From Gliomastix tumulicola (lineage: Eukaryota; Ascomycota; Sordariomycetes; Hypocreales; Bionectriaceae): a stretch of 64,000 nt of DNA. The translations under genes were made by a program, and so were the position numbers. The notes beneath the pieces are model-generated. The model made no database searches, was not told the origin of the DNA, and saw only the letters and a program-made list of their open reading frames with translations. The stretch spans positions 186,001 to 250,000 of the forward strand of contig BCHX01000009.1 in the NCBI GenBank assembly GCA_001599755.1. The letters are read 5' to 3'. Below, one piece after another: positions 1 to 14,309 of this stretch; the first letter of the stretch is position 1; every line of letters begins with the position of its first letter.

Positions 1-1
1 A

Positions 2-2752
2 ATAAACCCTACGTTTTATAAGATTTACAATCTCACACTAGATAAAATAGAAGCACTAGATAAATACTTAGACAAGATGCTAGAGAAAGGGTACATCTAA
101 CCTTTAATATCCATAGCAGGATACCCTATTATATTTATTAAGAAAAAGAATAGCAAGCTACAACTAGTGGTAGATTACTATGGACTTAATGTAATCACTA
201 AGAAGAATTAAACACTATTACCTCTTATCAATGAGTTAAGGGACTAGCTTATAGGCAAGTAGATCTTTATAACACTTAACCTTAAAGGAGCCTATAACCT
301 TATTAGGATCAAGGAAGAAGATAAATAGAAGACTATATTTAGGACTAAAAGAGGCCTATATAAATATCTAGTCATGCTATTTAGCCTTATAAACACACCA
401 GCTATATTCCAGTAAATAATTAATTATGTACTTTACAAGTACCTTAATTAATTTATAGTAATTTACCTTAATAATATCCTAATCTTCTTAGATACCCTAG
501 AAGAGTACAAGGAATACATCTATAAAGTCTTAAACACCTTGCAAGAAGCTAATTTACTAGTAGAACTAGAGAAGAGTTAATTCCATACACAAGAAGTCAC
601 TTTCCTTAGTTACATTATATAACTAGGAGAAGTTATAATAAAACCTATAAAGATAGCTATAATTAAGGAATAGAAAACACCAACTTTAGTCAAGGAGATC
701 TAATTATTTATTAGACTCACTAACTACTATAAATAATTTATCAAGGGGTTTAGTAAGATTACCACACTAATAATATCTATAACCTAAAAGGATAAGAAAT
801 TCATCTAGACACCTAAGTATTAAAAGGCCTTTAAGTAAATTAAAGACACCATCACCTAAGAACTAGTACTAGCTATATTTAATCTAAATAAACTAGTTAA
901 ACTAGAAACTAATACATCTAATTTCACTATAGTAAGTATACTAAGATAATAAGGTAACCAAGGATAACTATAACTAGTAGTATTCTTTTCACGGAAGCTA
1001 TATGGGCCTAAGCTTAATTACCCTATATATAATAAGGAATTTATAGTAATAATTATAAGCTTTAAAGAATTCTAATACTATCTATATAGTAGTAAACACT
1101 AAATTACTATATACACTAATTATAAGAATATAGTGTTCTTTACAACTATATAGAAGCTTAATAAACACTAAAATAGATACATAGAAATACTTATAGAATT
1201 TAACTTCAAGATAGTCCACCGCAAAGGATCAGAGAATGGCAGAGCTAACACTCTAAGCAGGTAAGCTAACTATAATAATAGACAGCTAGTCATCTAGGGA
1301 CAAGTCCTACGCCTAAATAATAAAGGAGTATTAGAATAAATAGAGCTTAGAATACTCTACTATATTAAGCCTAATAGAAACCACTATAATAAGATAATCT
1401 AATAGGTAAGATAGCACCCTATAGAACTACCACCTAAGTATTCTATAGAGGAATTAGAAGTACCCCTTATTAAGGATAGTGAAGGGAAGGATAAGATATA
1501 GATACCTAAGCCCCTATGGTAAGAAATTATCCAATATATCCACAAGCAACCAACTAGTAGATACCAAGGGATTTAATACACCTATAAATAAATACAATAA
1601 AACTATTAGTATAAGGGACTAAAGAAAGACATCTAGAAAATAGTTAAAACCTATTATAAATATAACCTCGCTAAGGCTATATAATATAAGCCTTATAGAC
1701 ACTTACAGCCACTACTAATACCCATATAACTATAGGGATTAATTATATTTAACCATATCACCAAGTTACTAGGATCTAAGGAACTAGGATTAGAGGAAGT
1801 CTATAATAGTATATTAGTAGTCACTAATAGACTAACTAAGTATAAATACTTTATCCTATATAAAGAATTAAGTAATATAGCTACACTTATATACTATTTC
1901 CTATAAGTTATAGCAGCTAACTATAGACTACCTAATAAAATTATCTTAAATAGAGGAATAATATTTACCTCCAAGTTCTAGTAAGCACTTATAGCACAAC
2001 TTAGCGTTAATTATAAGTTAAGCATAGCATAATACCCACAAATAGATAGACAAATAAAGCAACTTAACTAAACACTAGAGTAATATTTATAATACTACAT
2101 TAACTATAATTAGGATAATTAGGCAGAGATATTACCATAAGCCTAATTTACCTATAACTTAGTATACCAGGAGTTAATATAAATATCACTATTCTACGCC
2201 AACTATAGATTTAAGCCTAAAATTAATAAAACACCACAAGAAGGACCACTTATAGAAAAAGCAATCCTCACCGTAGAATAATTATAGGCACTCTATAAAG
2301 AAATAAGGAGATAACTAGAATTCATCTAGGAATAAATATCTAAGTACTATAACTAGAATAGGCTTAAGGGACTAAACCTTAAGAAGGGAGATATAGTCTA
2401 CCTACTATATAGAGGGATGGAGATAATATAACTAAGTAATAAACTAGATTATAAAAAACTTAAACTATTCTAAATTAAAAAGAAAATTTTAATATTTAAT
2501 TATAAACTCTTATTACTAAAAGAGATATATATATATCCTATTTTTTATATTTCACTTTTAGAACTAGCCCCCAAGGATACTATTATCATTACACCATGAC
2601 TTAAGATTAAAGTTCACGAGGAAGAGTATAAGGTTAAAGCTATCCTTAATAAAAAATAAATTAATAGAGAAATTAAGTACTTAGTTAAATAGAAAGGATA
2701 TAGTGATGAAAATAACTAATAGGAACCTGCTAGGCACTTAAAGAAGGCTTAG
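2..2752 (+). pseudogene. Gypsy pol relic: RT, RNase H, integrase, chromodomain
   Basis: Reading through stops, the reverse transcriptase core VDYYGLN lies at about 170-190. The catalytic Y-x-D-D site at 464-475 reads Tyr-Leu-Asn-Asn, so both catalytic aspartates are now Asn codons, as G-to-A RIP would produce. The RNase H end (HRKGSENGRANTLSR) is at about 1216-1260. Integrase spans roughly 1530-2300, and two of its expected catalytic Asp positions also read Asn (in FNHITKL and NRGIIFTSKF). The chromodomain (KGYSDENN, EPARHLKKA) is at about 2666-2752. All parts share one frame. Chromodomains in this family target insertion to heterochromatin. No product can be made. Confidence 0.9.
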
Positions 2753-3423
2753 TGCCTCTTATAATAGTTTCACTAATATTAAAACTAGATAAGTTAATAA
2801 TGGACTAGTCCACTAGGCCAAAAGCGCCAAGGGATTACACCTTATTAACCGCCTACTACTCCACTAAAATAGACTCCTCCTAAGTAGTAATACTATCCTC
2901 CTCATCTAAATCCCTTATACCCTGAGCAAATAATTTAGTGGACTATTTCCATAAGAACTCCCACTATTGGCGTAGCTGAGAGACTTAGGATAAGGCCTCC
3001 TACAGCTCCACTTCCACCTTGGAAAGGTTAGCGTTAATACACTAACCCTACGATAAAGAATAGGAAACTAGAGGAAGGGTTAGCAAAAGAATAACAAAGA
3101 GAGAAAAGGGATACACATAAGACACTATAATAGAAGTACTACTATAAGATTAACTATAATAAATATATTTAGTACACCACGATGAGCCTAGTAATATTTT
3201 ATATACCTTTTAGTGGTGAAAATAATACTAGTAGGGCATCACTTTAATGCCTTCAGTGAAAATCTACTTAGTAAGAAGGAGATAGGCGAAAGTCTTAGAG
3301 GAGAGCACATGACGCTTGAAAATACAACCTAATATAATAATTAGCTATAAGGGAGGGAAGGAGGAAAAAGGAACTTATAAGTTACTAAGGTTTTAAGATA
3401 AAACCTTAAGAGGGGGAGGATTA

Positions 3424-3837
3424 TATTATAACCTAACACTTAGCCACTCCAGGAGAGGCCACACTTATTACATGTACCCCACTTTTTCCTCTAATTATAA
3501 TAGATTACCTATATTAAATTACACCTAATAGTGATCCCACCTTAGTAATCCACAGATTATAGTCTCTATGAGACCATGGCTTATAGTTACTATAAGCTAT
3601 ACTATATATATATACTATAGTTATTACCTAGCTAGTATATAGATAGCCTCAGCTATTAATAAGGTTATTCACTGTAATACTCACTTCACTTATCTTTTAA
3701 CATCTAAATCTTACACCTAAACTGTGACTATACTATTTAGTATAAATACCCTGCTAATCCTGCGAACAAGCCCCGCTTATTCGGAACCCCACTCTTCTTT
3801 CACCTACCCTGTAGCTGTTAGAAGCCCGATCATCACA
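3424..3837 (+). repeat. Probable 3' LTR of the Gypsy element
   Basis: It starts right after a polypurine run (about 3407-3420, AAGAGGGGGAGGA) where a 3' LTR is expected. The first bases TATTATAACC fit a TGTTATAACC LTR start with one G-to-A change, and it ends in CA near 3837. A TATA-like stretch near 3740-3750 could be the old LTR promoter. The exact ends are inferred because the 5' LTR is outside the window. Confidence 0.5.
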
Positions 3838-6800
3838 TGAAATAAAGGCAAGGTAGCCTTCCCTAGATGATTTCTTATTTTTTTTATTCCTTTCTATTAT
3901 CTTTATCTTTATATTAGATACTAAAGCTAAGAATTTCTACCTCTATTATATTCCCTATAGCGCCTATATAGACTAGCTTCATGTTATAGTATAGCTAAAT
4001 AGTCCTTAATTCCTATAAGGTGTTAATAAAAATAAATTTTCTTTATACTCTCTCTAACTAGCTATTTCTCGCTGGATTCACTATTTTACCTAGTGCCTTT
4101 AGGGAGATAAGCTAATTATCTACACTTAGGACTTTGGAAGCTGGGAGGTTAATTTAAATAGCTATACACTAAATATCTTTCCTAGTTCCTAGGTATCTAT
4201 TTTATATTTAGGGGGGCCTAGGCCTATGCTAGAGTAGTTAGTGGATATGGCTTAACTATATCTAGCTGGCTAATTATATTTTTCTATATATATTATTAAC
4301 CTACTTACATATAGAATCCTAATTATAAGCAGGCCAGGGGCATAGAATACTATTATTATATTCCTTATAATAATTATTAATATCCTTTTAGCTTAAAATA
4401 GTGCTTAGTTAAATATGGCTATGGTTAATGTCTACATTGCCGGATTATATAGTCTCCTAATATCCACCTTATATAGTATCTATTAGCTCTATGTCCTAAA
4501 GCATCTTAAGAAAATAGTATAGAAGGGTAATACTAATATAATAACTTATAAATATATATAATATATGCTGTATTTCCTTCCTATTTAATGTAAAGCCTAG
4601 GCATAAGAGCAATATACTAGCTAAGAGCAGCTATAGGGAGCTTCACTAGCCACAAGGGTGATCTTTCGCTAATAAGGCTATCATTCTACCTAACAACATA
4701 GCTACAGCTGCTGTGGCTAATAGCGACGAGAGCACTGACCATGTTAAGACAGTGTGGGATAGCTGAGCTAGCCCTATATTATAACTTATATCTAGGTTAA
4801 TAGAGCTTCGCTTCACCAAGCCACATATAGTTCCACTAGCCCTATATATAGCAAATAGGCGGGCACTTCGGGCGAATAGGGCGCGGGGGACTAACCCTTA
4901 ACACTTGTTAAAATACATTTTAAGCTTATAATATAGTCTCCTTCTTAGGTATAACCCTAAGTAAAAGAGCTCCTTTATATTAGTAGCTAGATGCCTTTAA
5001 GAGCAGCTATACGCCTTATATATAAGGTAGAGTTAGTATAGCACTCTATAGAGTATAATCCCTAAGAGTAGCTAGTACTAGCTACCCTTAATTATAAACT
5101 AAAGATAGCCTTATAGTGTCTACACTATGTTTTAATTAGACCCACTATATTTATTATATATATAGCCATGCACTATCTCTATACTACTTGCCTAGCAGCT
5201 TAACTCTAAATATTAATATAGCCCTTCCTATCTATAAGATTCTAAGAGCCCCTAAAATTAAGATATCCAACATCTAGGCCTATCTAGCCATTAAGAATAA
5301 CCAGGGAAGAATTACCACCTAATACTAAGCTATCTTAAATAATAGTGGTATAATTAATATTTAATACCCCCTATTCTCTATCTACTAGGGGGGTTAGGCG
5401 CCTATCTTAGACCCATCTAGTACTACCTCCCTAGCTATATTAATGCCTAATTACAACTAACCTTAGATTGCAACTAGGTTAGAGTTCCACCTATTAGAAT
5501 ACCCAGCTTGCCTTTACCTAATAATTAAGTCTCATGGCGATAGCTATAACATGGATATTCTATATTCTATAGATATACCACTATTTACTAAGGACTCTTC
5601 TCTAGAGTATAATATATCTAATATATCTCTAGAGTCACTAGAGGATCTTAAGTTTAACCTGCTAAGCCTAGAATTACTTTACTATAGATAGTATAAAAGG
5701 AAGAGAGAGCTCTTAAATAATAGATTAAAGGAGTTTATTAAATCTTAACTTAAGAGAAGAAGATACACTAAAGGATAGCGAATTAAGTCATAGGATTAGG
5801 TATAAAGAGAGAGGGGTTATAAATATCTATTTAATATAACTTGCTTTAGCTTCATATTATCACTTATAGGAGGACTTATTTATTTACTAGTAGAAGTAGG
5901 CCTTCCTAGCTTATTATTATTATATATAAATATAATTTAGGTATTACTTTAATTATTATTAATATATAATAATAAGGCTTCCACCTATAGTATAAGTGCT
6001 AGTTAATATATTTTTTTTCTATATAATGCCTAAAGGCCCCATGAAATATTAACTCTTCTCTTATATTTTACTTAAAAGTACATTATATTAATATAAGGTC
6101 GCCCTATTTAAGCTATAATATAAGCTATAAGGAGGCCTAAACTAAGCAATAGCAGTAAATACATATATATACTTAAGATCATAGTAAGTCTACTTCACTA
6201 GCATTAGTTAATTATTCTCTATTCCCATGCTTTATTAATTTAGGTACTATAAATATCACTAGTGTATTTAAGCTTTTAAGCCTCTTAGAAAGGTTTAATT
6301 TAAGCGTTAATGCCCTAGATCTACAGGGAGTCTTATATAAGTCAGCGTAGGCAAGGTCTCCCCCTGTAGTCACCTTTGAAATTAGGGTCTAATTATTAAG
6401 TAGTATTTTATATAATAACCTTAATAAGAATATAAGCAACCTTCCCTAGAGACTAGTAGATATAATTATAACACCTTTACTATTTAATATCTTAAAGACT
6501 AAGAGGAAGAAGCACTTTATAACTTTAGCACCCTAGATAGCTAGTAGGAGCTTTCTAGCTTTACCTATATCTTGCTAAAGCCTTCTATAGATGGGAAGCT
6601 TAGGCTAAAAGATGTGGCTATTTATATTAAATAGGTTCCTTTAAGATGGATATATAATAACCTCCCCCAGGCATAGAAAAATCACATGTATACCATTGTC
6701 CACAAGGAGTCATCCCTACGTTAGCGACTTAAGTCCCTTAACACTAATAGGCAGAGCTTTATTAATAACTATATATAATAGAAGAGCTAGTGTAAGTTAG

Positions 6801-8050
6801 TGTTAATAAACTTCAGTTTATATCTTAATATAGCCTATATTATTAGATAAGCTAGTATATATATTAAGTTCTAAGACCTTAATACTAAGAGCTAGTATTA
6901 TATAATTAAAATATATATAGCTAGGGGGCTAATACTAGAATAATTACTATAAGTGTAAGGCGAATAGTTTATTAAGGCTAGGCGCTAATATTAATAGACC
7001 TATTCCTATATATTTAATCTTTTTAAACCTAGATACTTTACTTAAAATCTCATATCACCCCCAACATCCCCTTACTTAATTTAAGTATTATTCCCAAATA
7101 TATTAAAGGAAGCATTCCATTCACTTAGTTATTATTACTACTATATAACTAGTTAGGGCTTAACCATATGTATATATAGGCTCTTAGTCCCTATGAATAT
7201 TGCCCTAGAATAACCTTCATCACTAATATAGTGGTAGCTATATTAAAGTCCTACTAGGCTTTATTATTATATTATCTATGTAATTATAGATACCCTTAAT
7301 AATAATTCATGAAACCTAATCCCAAGCTCTAACACCTTCTATTTTAAATATAATAAGGCTATATATATAGTAGAGATCTAATTATATTTAGCCCCACTCT
7401 CTATAATAGTATTAGCTAAGCCTACCCATCCACTACATTAAAGTAGAAAGGCTTCACTAGACTACTTTAAGGCTCTAATAGTGTATTCTAGGGGGGATTT
7501 ACACCCTAATATAGATTAGAGCAAGTGGAGCCTAGCTATCACTGAAGAGTACCTACATTAATAGCAGGCCCTTAAAAGCTAGCCTACTATTAGCGGGCTC
7601 ACGCCTAGGATAGGGCCATTAGAGGGGGGGATATATAGGCAAAGGACACTATTTTTTCAGGAAAGCACTTATGGCAAGGGGAAGAGGCACTATAACCTAG
7701 CCTAAAAACTTTTTATTATATATATAAAGCTAGACTTTATTCTATAGCTATGTAGGGTATAGAATAGGAGTTATAGGATTATATTTAGTTATATAACTAA
7801 AATAGAGTAGATTTTATCTTTATATAACTACTCCTCCTTTATAATTACCTCTTTTATAGATTATCCCTATCTATAGATATTAATAATATTACATCCTCCT
7901 ATACTTTAGTGACACTTAGGTTTAAGTAGGCGTTTAAAGGTGCTTAAGTGCCTTAGTTTCTACTACTTTAGTTTCTCTTAACCTATTTTTCCTAGCCTAG
8001 CCTTTCCTTAACTTGCTATATCCTACCTTGTTTTACCCTATCTTATCTTA
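3838..8050. other. AT-rich RIP-degraded DNA, no gene assigned
   Basis: No long open frame exists in either strand. Two things stand out. A less AT-biased patch at about 4640-4905 contains GCG-rich words such as GGCGGGCACTTCGGGCGAA. On the plus strand at about 5500-5840 one frame stays open except for TAG/TAA codons and contains a Lys/Arg-rich helical run, so it is probably another dead coding region, not identified. The rest is short TA-rich sequence typical of heavily mutated repeats. Confidence 0.6.
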
Positions 8051-8084
8051 TCTTATCTTGCTTTACCTTACCTTAATTTGCCTT
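8035..8084. repeat. Degenerate CTTAT pentanucleotide tract
   Basis: Four adjacent TTATC/CTTAT units at 8041-8060 are followed by diverged TTACC units. It is a simple-sequence tract inside the mutated island and sits at the 3' end of the DUF3723 relic on the other strand. Confidence 0.7.
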
Positions 8085-8099
8085 ACACTGGACACTAGA

Positions 8100-9860
8100 T
8101 TTAGGTATAGCTAGCCCTTCTATAGCTTCCACTATTTTAGTATTACCCTCTAGTAGTATAGATTATAATATGTTTATAGACTAGACTAGGTAATTCGCTA
8201 AAGCTATATTCTTACTATGTAAAGGTATATAGCTAGTAGAAGGTCCTACTTGAGGAATACCCATGAGAATAAGCTTAATGCTTGAATTTAGTGCTAGTAT
8301 AAATAGCGTTGTATTAGGCTAGATAGGGTTATTAGCTAATACTATAGCCTGGTCACCTAAAGGCGCTTTGGTTATAGGTAGTCCTCTTTTAGGAGGAGCA
8401 TCTATAATAATAGGCTTAATCCCTAAGTTCTATATAGGCATAGACGGTGGTGTATCTTAATATCTAGTATTACTATCCTCTAGTGTTTTAATAATTCTTA
8501 ACCTCTTTATAGCCTAATTGCTATTATCTGGATATACTATTAGTAGTAATAGCTATTTATTCTTTCCCTTTAGTCCTATTTACTAATCTAAATATAAAAC
8601 TTAAAAAGTATATCCTTAAGACCCATTAACTAAAGGTGCACTTTCCACTATTATACCACCTAGTATAAATAAGGCAAAGATACTCTTATTACTTATTAAT
8701 ATTTCCTCTATTACACTAGATCCCTCGCCTAAGTGACTAAAGAATACTAGCAAGATATCCCTAAGGACTTATACTAGCTAGGTGTCTAGAGTTATATATA
8801 TATTATATATTTTAAATTATGATTTATTTTAAAGTTCTCTATATATCTATATGCTAGGCTTGCCGCCTCTCTAACTAGCACCTGGATTCTAGATAGGCTC
8901 CTAATACTACTTAGCAGTAGGATGTCACTATCTATTCCTAAATACCTTCCCTTGCTAGATCTTCTTATTTAAGAATTTATATAAAAGGGCTAATAAATAA
9001 AGTTAAGAGATAAAGGCATTATCTAGTACTACTATTATTCCTTAGCCTTTAATATTTTACAAGGGTGCTTTAGAGCCAAGTGAGGTAAAGTTGTGTAAAG
9101 TATTAATGAGTAGTGCTATAAAGGTAGTACGCCCTAATTAATAGTGAATTACACTACTTACTTTTTAGTCACTCTTTAAACACTCTATAATACTATTATC
9201 TCAGTATATTAATCTTAATTTATAAGGGGTATAATCCTTTGGGAGAATATACCACTCTAGGATCTTAATTCTAATAGTAATATAGTGTATATTCTTATAG
9301 AAAGTAAGGATACTTAGTATAATAATATTATTTAAGGTAATATTCTAATAGAGCTTAGCTCTTTAGTTCTTATTATGTATCCTTAGGAAGAGTTCCTTAG
9401 ACTAAATTAAATAAATAATATACTCTTAATTAACTTTACTCTAGTGTGGGGCTATGTACTATAGAGCGTGGACTATCTCTTTATTAAGAAGAGGTATCTT
9501 AACCTTAAGCTTAAAGAAGATAAATGACTAAATCTTGTGAATATGGTCCTAGTAGCTTATAATAGTGTTATTATAGTGAGCGGTGAGATGTTTAATAAAG
9601 TTATTAATTTAAATATCCTTCTATAAACCTAGAAACTAAGTGACTCTCTTTATTACCCCCTAAATTAAGATATGATTTATAAGCATCACTATATAATATT
9701 ATTTACCCTCTTTTAGCTTGTCCAGCCACTCTTTAGTGACTTTAGGGTTATCTAAGTGTAATATAACCTGCTAATAAATTTCACTATTAATTTATATTAT
9801 TATACCTTTAAGTTATTAGCTCTAGCTAGGTTAAATAAGGGGGGGGGAGTTATACCTAAT
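8100..9860 (-). pseudogene. RIP-killed DUF3723-type gene relic
   Basis: On the minus strand one frame runs from about 9860 down to 8100 (open apart from TAA/TAG as far up as about 10,420) with no frame change. Recognisable stretches are EIYQQV and TKEWLDKLKEGK (9721-9784), LLNKEIVHALQYIAPH (about 9440), FYKNIHYI (about 9300) and DILLVFFSHLGEGSSVIEEI (8701-8760). The order of a GEIYRKI-like start, a helical region, a VEALQ-LAP motif and a SLYTFFEDVKYL-like motif is what I know from DUF3723 proteins. These are fungal proteins of unknown function that are frequent cargo of Starship elements. The upstream part (9.86-10.42 kb) could not be matched. The assignment is by motif memory; a search with the de-RIPped frame would settle it. 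Confidence 0.6.
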
Positions 9861-12800
9861 AATAAGTAGTAGATTTAGATAAGACACTTAAAGTTATCTC
9901 CTAGGACTTCTCTAGCCTTTATAAGGTAATACACACTAACAAGGTATTTAACCTTAACTATAAAATTAATAAAGAGGGTTTATTAAATATTAATAGTTTC
10001 TCTAAGGTATATAAGTATTATACCCATCTCTCTTAGTATAAGCATTATATTAGCTAGATTAATAATACTAGTAATAGGGATTATTAGATTATAGAGAAAT
10101 TAATTAAAGTCTATAATAATAGCCTAGGTAATAAAGCTAGATAGGCACTTAGCAAACCCATCTAATATAAGAAGTTAGAGTAGTATATATATAATACTAT
10201 TAATATACTTGTTAAGGCATGCTATAGTTAATATTAACTAGCATTTAGTGTAATTTAAATGGGGATGTTCTCTAATTCTTACACTAGTATAATAGAAGTT
10301 CATATATATAGCTGCGTATAGCAAGTATACACTTATTTAGAGTAATTTACTAAAATTAGGCAATATAGCTTTATTTTCTAGCAAGGAATTATACAGTCTA
10401 TATAGATAAAGATAAAGGCCTTATAAAGGCAGCACCTCTAATTAGGGGCGGTGGCAGGTATATGTGTTATAGGAAGTACTCACTAAGCAACCCTATAAGC
10501 ATAGCATGAGGGATAAATAGAAGATCCCTTTCTTCCTTTAAACTATGCTTTCTTCTAGTTATTAGACTCTTCTTTAGGTGCACCTTAATACACTAGGCCT
10601 CCCTAGAATCTACCTAGAGGAACAGTTAGGCCTATATTAATATCTAGATGAAATAAGAGGCTTAAAGCTAAGGGCTATAACCTTAATAAGGGGCTGGCTT
10701 AAAAGATAGTACCTAGCCATGAATATAGGTATATAAGGCGATGCCTATAGTATAATTACTGCCTCTAGCTTAGGCTCTTATTTAATTTTTAACTATAAAC
10801 TTCACCTACTAAGTAAGAAGGAAATCCCTTATATAAGCGCTAGACTAGCGGCTAATAATATTAGAAGGCACCTCATGAAGTAGCCCCTCTCCCTATCACC
10901 CTTCATTGCCTATAATATATATATTAGCATTTTATCCTACTTCAGCGACATTATTTTAATCTTTATCCCTAATTTTAGTGGCCTTAAGCTAGTTATAAGC
11001 TTTCTCATCTACTAGATAAAATATATAAAATCTAAAAGCTTTCCCTTATATATCTTCCTTATTTATAAATAGCCACCTAAGAAAGGGGAAGTATAAAGCT
11101 AGTTAATTAAAGCATATTCTAACTTTATATATATAGATAATCTAACAAGTGTATATAGCCTAAGGGATATTAAATAAATAGTTAATATATACTTCTAGAT
11201 AAGAGATGTAGCAATATATAATAATATCTACTAGTAGCTTAAGCTAAGTATAAGTGAATCTTTTAGAGCTTATATTACTTATAGCCTTAACTTTAAAGCC
11301 TAATACTATAAAGCACTATTTTAGACTACTTTAAAGATATATATAAGTAATCTATCCCAAGGGTTTAAGTTTATTACTACCTTAAGGCTCTAGTACCCTA
11401 TTCCTATAGGGATTAAATATAGTGTCTCATTATACCTAGGGATATATCTAGGCAAGGAAGAGGTATAAGTAGTAATATTAGCTCTCATCCTAGATGCCTA
11501 CCCTATATAGATATATTATATATATAACATCTACTTCTAGATAGGACTTACAACTGAATTATAGCAGGATTTCCACCTAATAAATACTTCTAAGAAATTT
11601 ATTAAAGTCTAATATATCTTATAGAGACACATTTAGTACTCCTAGGCTTACTATAAGAAATTAAAGATAGCTTTATATCCCTATCTAGTATAGTAATACA
11701 TAGAGTAACTCCTTTAGAACTATATAGGTGGACGCTCAAGTAGACCCACTTCAGCATGCCTAGTAGATCCTCTAAGACCTACTTATTCTATCTCCTTAAG
11801 AAGCTAAGGTATATACTTAAGTGCTTACATTACTTTTACCAGTTATATATAATAAGAGAAGGCAATATTAATTCAACTTAATATTATGTAATAATAAAAT
11901 ACCCTCTATATAAGGAGGTAATATTAGTATTTATTATAGCTTAGCCTCCTATAGCCAGCCTAAGGCTTCTTAATATCCATAGATTAAACTATTAGACTAT
12001 TCTTAGCTTTATAAATGCCCTACTTTAAAGTTTAAGTATTAGCTTAATTTTATTACCTAACTTATTTAATATTACCTTAGGGTCTAAGCTAGGTGATTCC
12101 ACCTATATTAATTATATTACATAAACCTAATTTACTAACTAGTTATAGGTATGTTTTTTATTATTACTATATTTATAGAAGGTTAATAACTCATAGACTA
12201 TAAGTATTATTTTAAAAATATTAGTTACCTAAAGATTAAATAGCATATTATTAGCTTTAGGAAGAAGCTATTATGGAATCTTAACCATGAACTTACACAC
12301 TATAATATAGTTCTAGATATATAAAAGCAAATACTACATAGTAGCCCGCTTCCACTATAAGAAACCCAATTTTCATGCTAGTGAGGCTATATATTAATAT
12401 TCTTATCTAGGCTTAGGTCTAATATCCACGTTAAGACCATAGACTAGTTCCACCCCAAGGAGCTGCTCTTATTATCTAGTAGGCTAATTACTTCTTTATT
12501 TTATATTAAAGTTATATTTATTCTAATATTCTATTTCACTCTAAATATATATAAAGCTCTCATCTAATGTTAGATCCCTCCTAGCCCTATTCTCTATAAT
12601 CTACTCGCTAAACTCTATTAAAATAGGGTTTAGCTCTACTACCACGCTAATAAAATATATTATATTAAATCCCTATTATATAATAAGTTAATACTTAAAA
12701 GCATTAAGCATAATAAGCCTTTTCAGCGGCAGATCTTTCTAGAGGTAGTATTATATAATACTATTATTTATATATAAATTAATAGTTTAGATGGGAAGAG

Positions 12801-14309
12801 GTATAATATTAGCTGCTTCCTAAGTACACTTAATAATTTAATAGTAAATCAGGGCTTAGATTACCATTTTAGCTAGAGATCCTACATATAGTATCTTTTA
12901 GCTTTAAGGGTAATAAATAAAGCCACTTTAGAGGTAGATAGGCTTATTAAGCTACTTAATATATATTAATTACAAGTTTTAAAACTATATTCTATTATAG
13001 CTTAGTGCCCTTATTCACTTATAGCTATCTCTAATTAAGTGTTAGATCTAGGAACTAGTATAAATACTATTAATTATAGTAAGAATAAAGTATAAGCTCC
13101 TATAACTTAGAAAAGCTAAAAAGTCCTAGGAACACTAAAATTAAATTATCTATAGTATATCTAGGATCTACCTCCTTTAATAAGTTATTAAGGTGTATCT
13201 TCTTAGTAATAAGCTATTTTACTCTAGTCGTTTAATATGCATCTCTTCAATAAGCCCTTATTCTAAGCAAAGGAAGGCTACTAGGGCTAAGTCTTATTAG
13301 TTTATATACTAAGGGGCTTTAGGCAAGCTTAATAAATCTAATACATAGGATGCCATTTCTAGGAAGCTTAAGCTGCTCTCTAGGGAGAATAGGCTTAGTG
13401 GTAATAATATTATATCTTAGAATAACCCTTCTAAGTTAAAGAAGCTCTTAAAGTCTTAAAAGCCTAACTATACTTAGCTGCTAATAGTTTAAAAGAGACC
13501 TAGCTATAACTTAAATCTAATATAAGAGCTGCCTATTAGTTTAATAATAACTAAGGCCTCTCCGCTATAGAGTTAATTAAAGGTCTAAACCTTCTTATAG
13601 ATACTAGCTAAATAGTTCTTAATACTATATAAGAGCTTTTTATTCTTTTCTCCCCTTTGTTAAGGCATACTAAGCTTAGAGATAGAGAGATTATAAGAAG
13701 GATATACTGGAATAGGTATAACTTAGTAGAAAAACTAAGGGTGTAAAAAGGAAAGACTTAAGGAGATAAATCACTAATACCTAAGGTTCTAAAGAAGAAA
13801 AAGAGAGAGATAAAGAGAGAGAGATAAAGAGAGAGAGATAAAGAGAGAGAGAGAGATAGAGAGAGAAAGAGGAAATATAGACTAGTAGACAAAGGAAATA
13901 ACCAAGCAGGTTATTAATATGCCAGCTTACATGGCAAAGTGAGGCATGTTCAGTATTTAAATAAAATCTAATAGTATGGCCAAGGTGATAAACTATTATG
14001 GAAATAGAAGCTATAGCACCTAGTAGCCGCTAGTAGTACCTATATTATAAATAGGGGGGAGAGAGGGGGTTAAGCATACACTTTACACATAGCTCCTATA
14101 GAGCTTAGGACCTTCATAGGCGCTAATTTAGGGATATTATCTTATTTAAGAAGTCTAAGGCGTTATATATATAAAAGTGACCCTTAGTATTTTACTATAT
14201 AGACTAGTGTATCGCTCTATAAGGATAAATAGTATATTGTGGTACCTCATCATGTTCTGCGGCATTTTTACCGCTTCACTTATACTCTAAGCTCTTAAGT
14301 TTATATTCC
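9861..14309. other. AT-rich RIP-degraded DNA, no gene assigned
   Basis: No intact gene. The frame of the DUF3723 relic stays free of non-RIP stops up to about 10,420. On the plus strand around 11,260-11,830 one frame de-RIPs into a coherent but unrecognised stretch. A GA-rich repeat lies at 13,809-13,875. The rest gives no family match by eye. Confidence 0.5.
13809..13875. repeat. GA-rich tandem repeat, 14-bp unit
   Basis: Three exact copies of GATAAAGAGAGAGA lie at 13,809-13,850 and continue into an irregular GAGA tract. With almost no CpA sites, it is a sequence RIP could hardly change. Confidence 0.85.

Larger units (their letters stand above)
1..3837 (+). mobile_element. RIP-degraded Ty3/Gypsy (chromovirus) retrotransposon, 5' part outside the window
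   Basis: A single plus-strand frame carries reverse transcriptase, RNase H, integrase and a C-terminal chromodomain in that order, followed by a purine-rich tract and a likely 3' LTR. This is the layout of a chromovirus-type Ty3/Gypsy element. The 5' LTR, gag and protease would lie left of position 1. The frame is broken almost only by TAA and TAG where glutamine or tryptophan is expected, with no obvious frameshift, which is the mark of RIP rather than slow indel decay. The element is dead. Confidence 0.9.
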
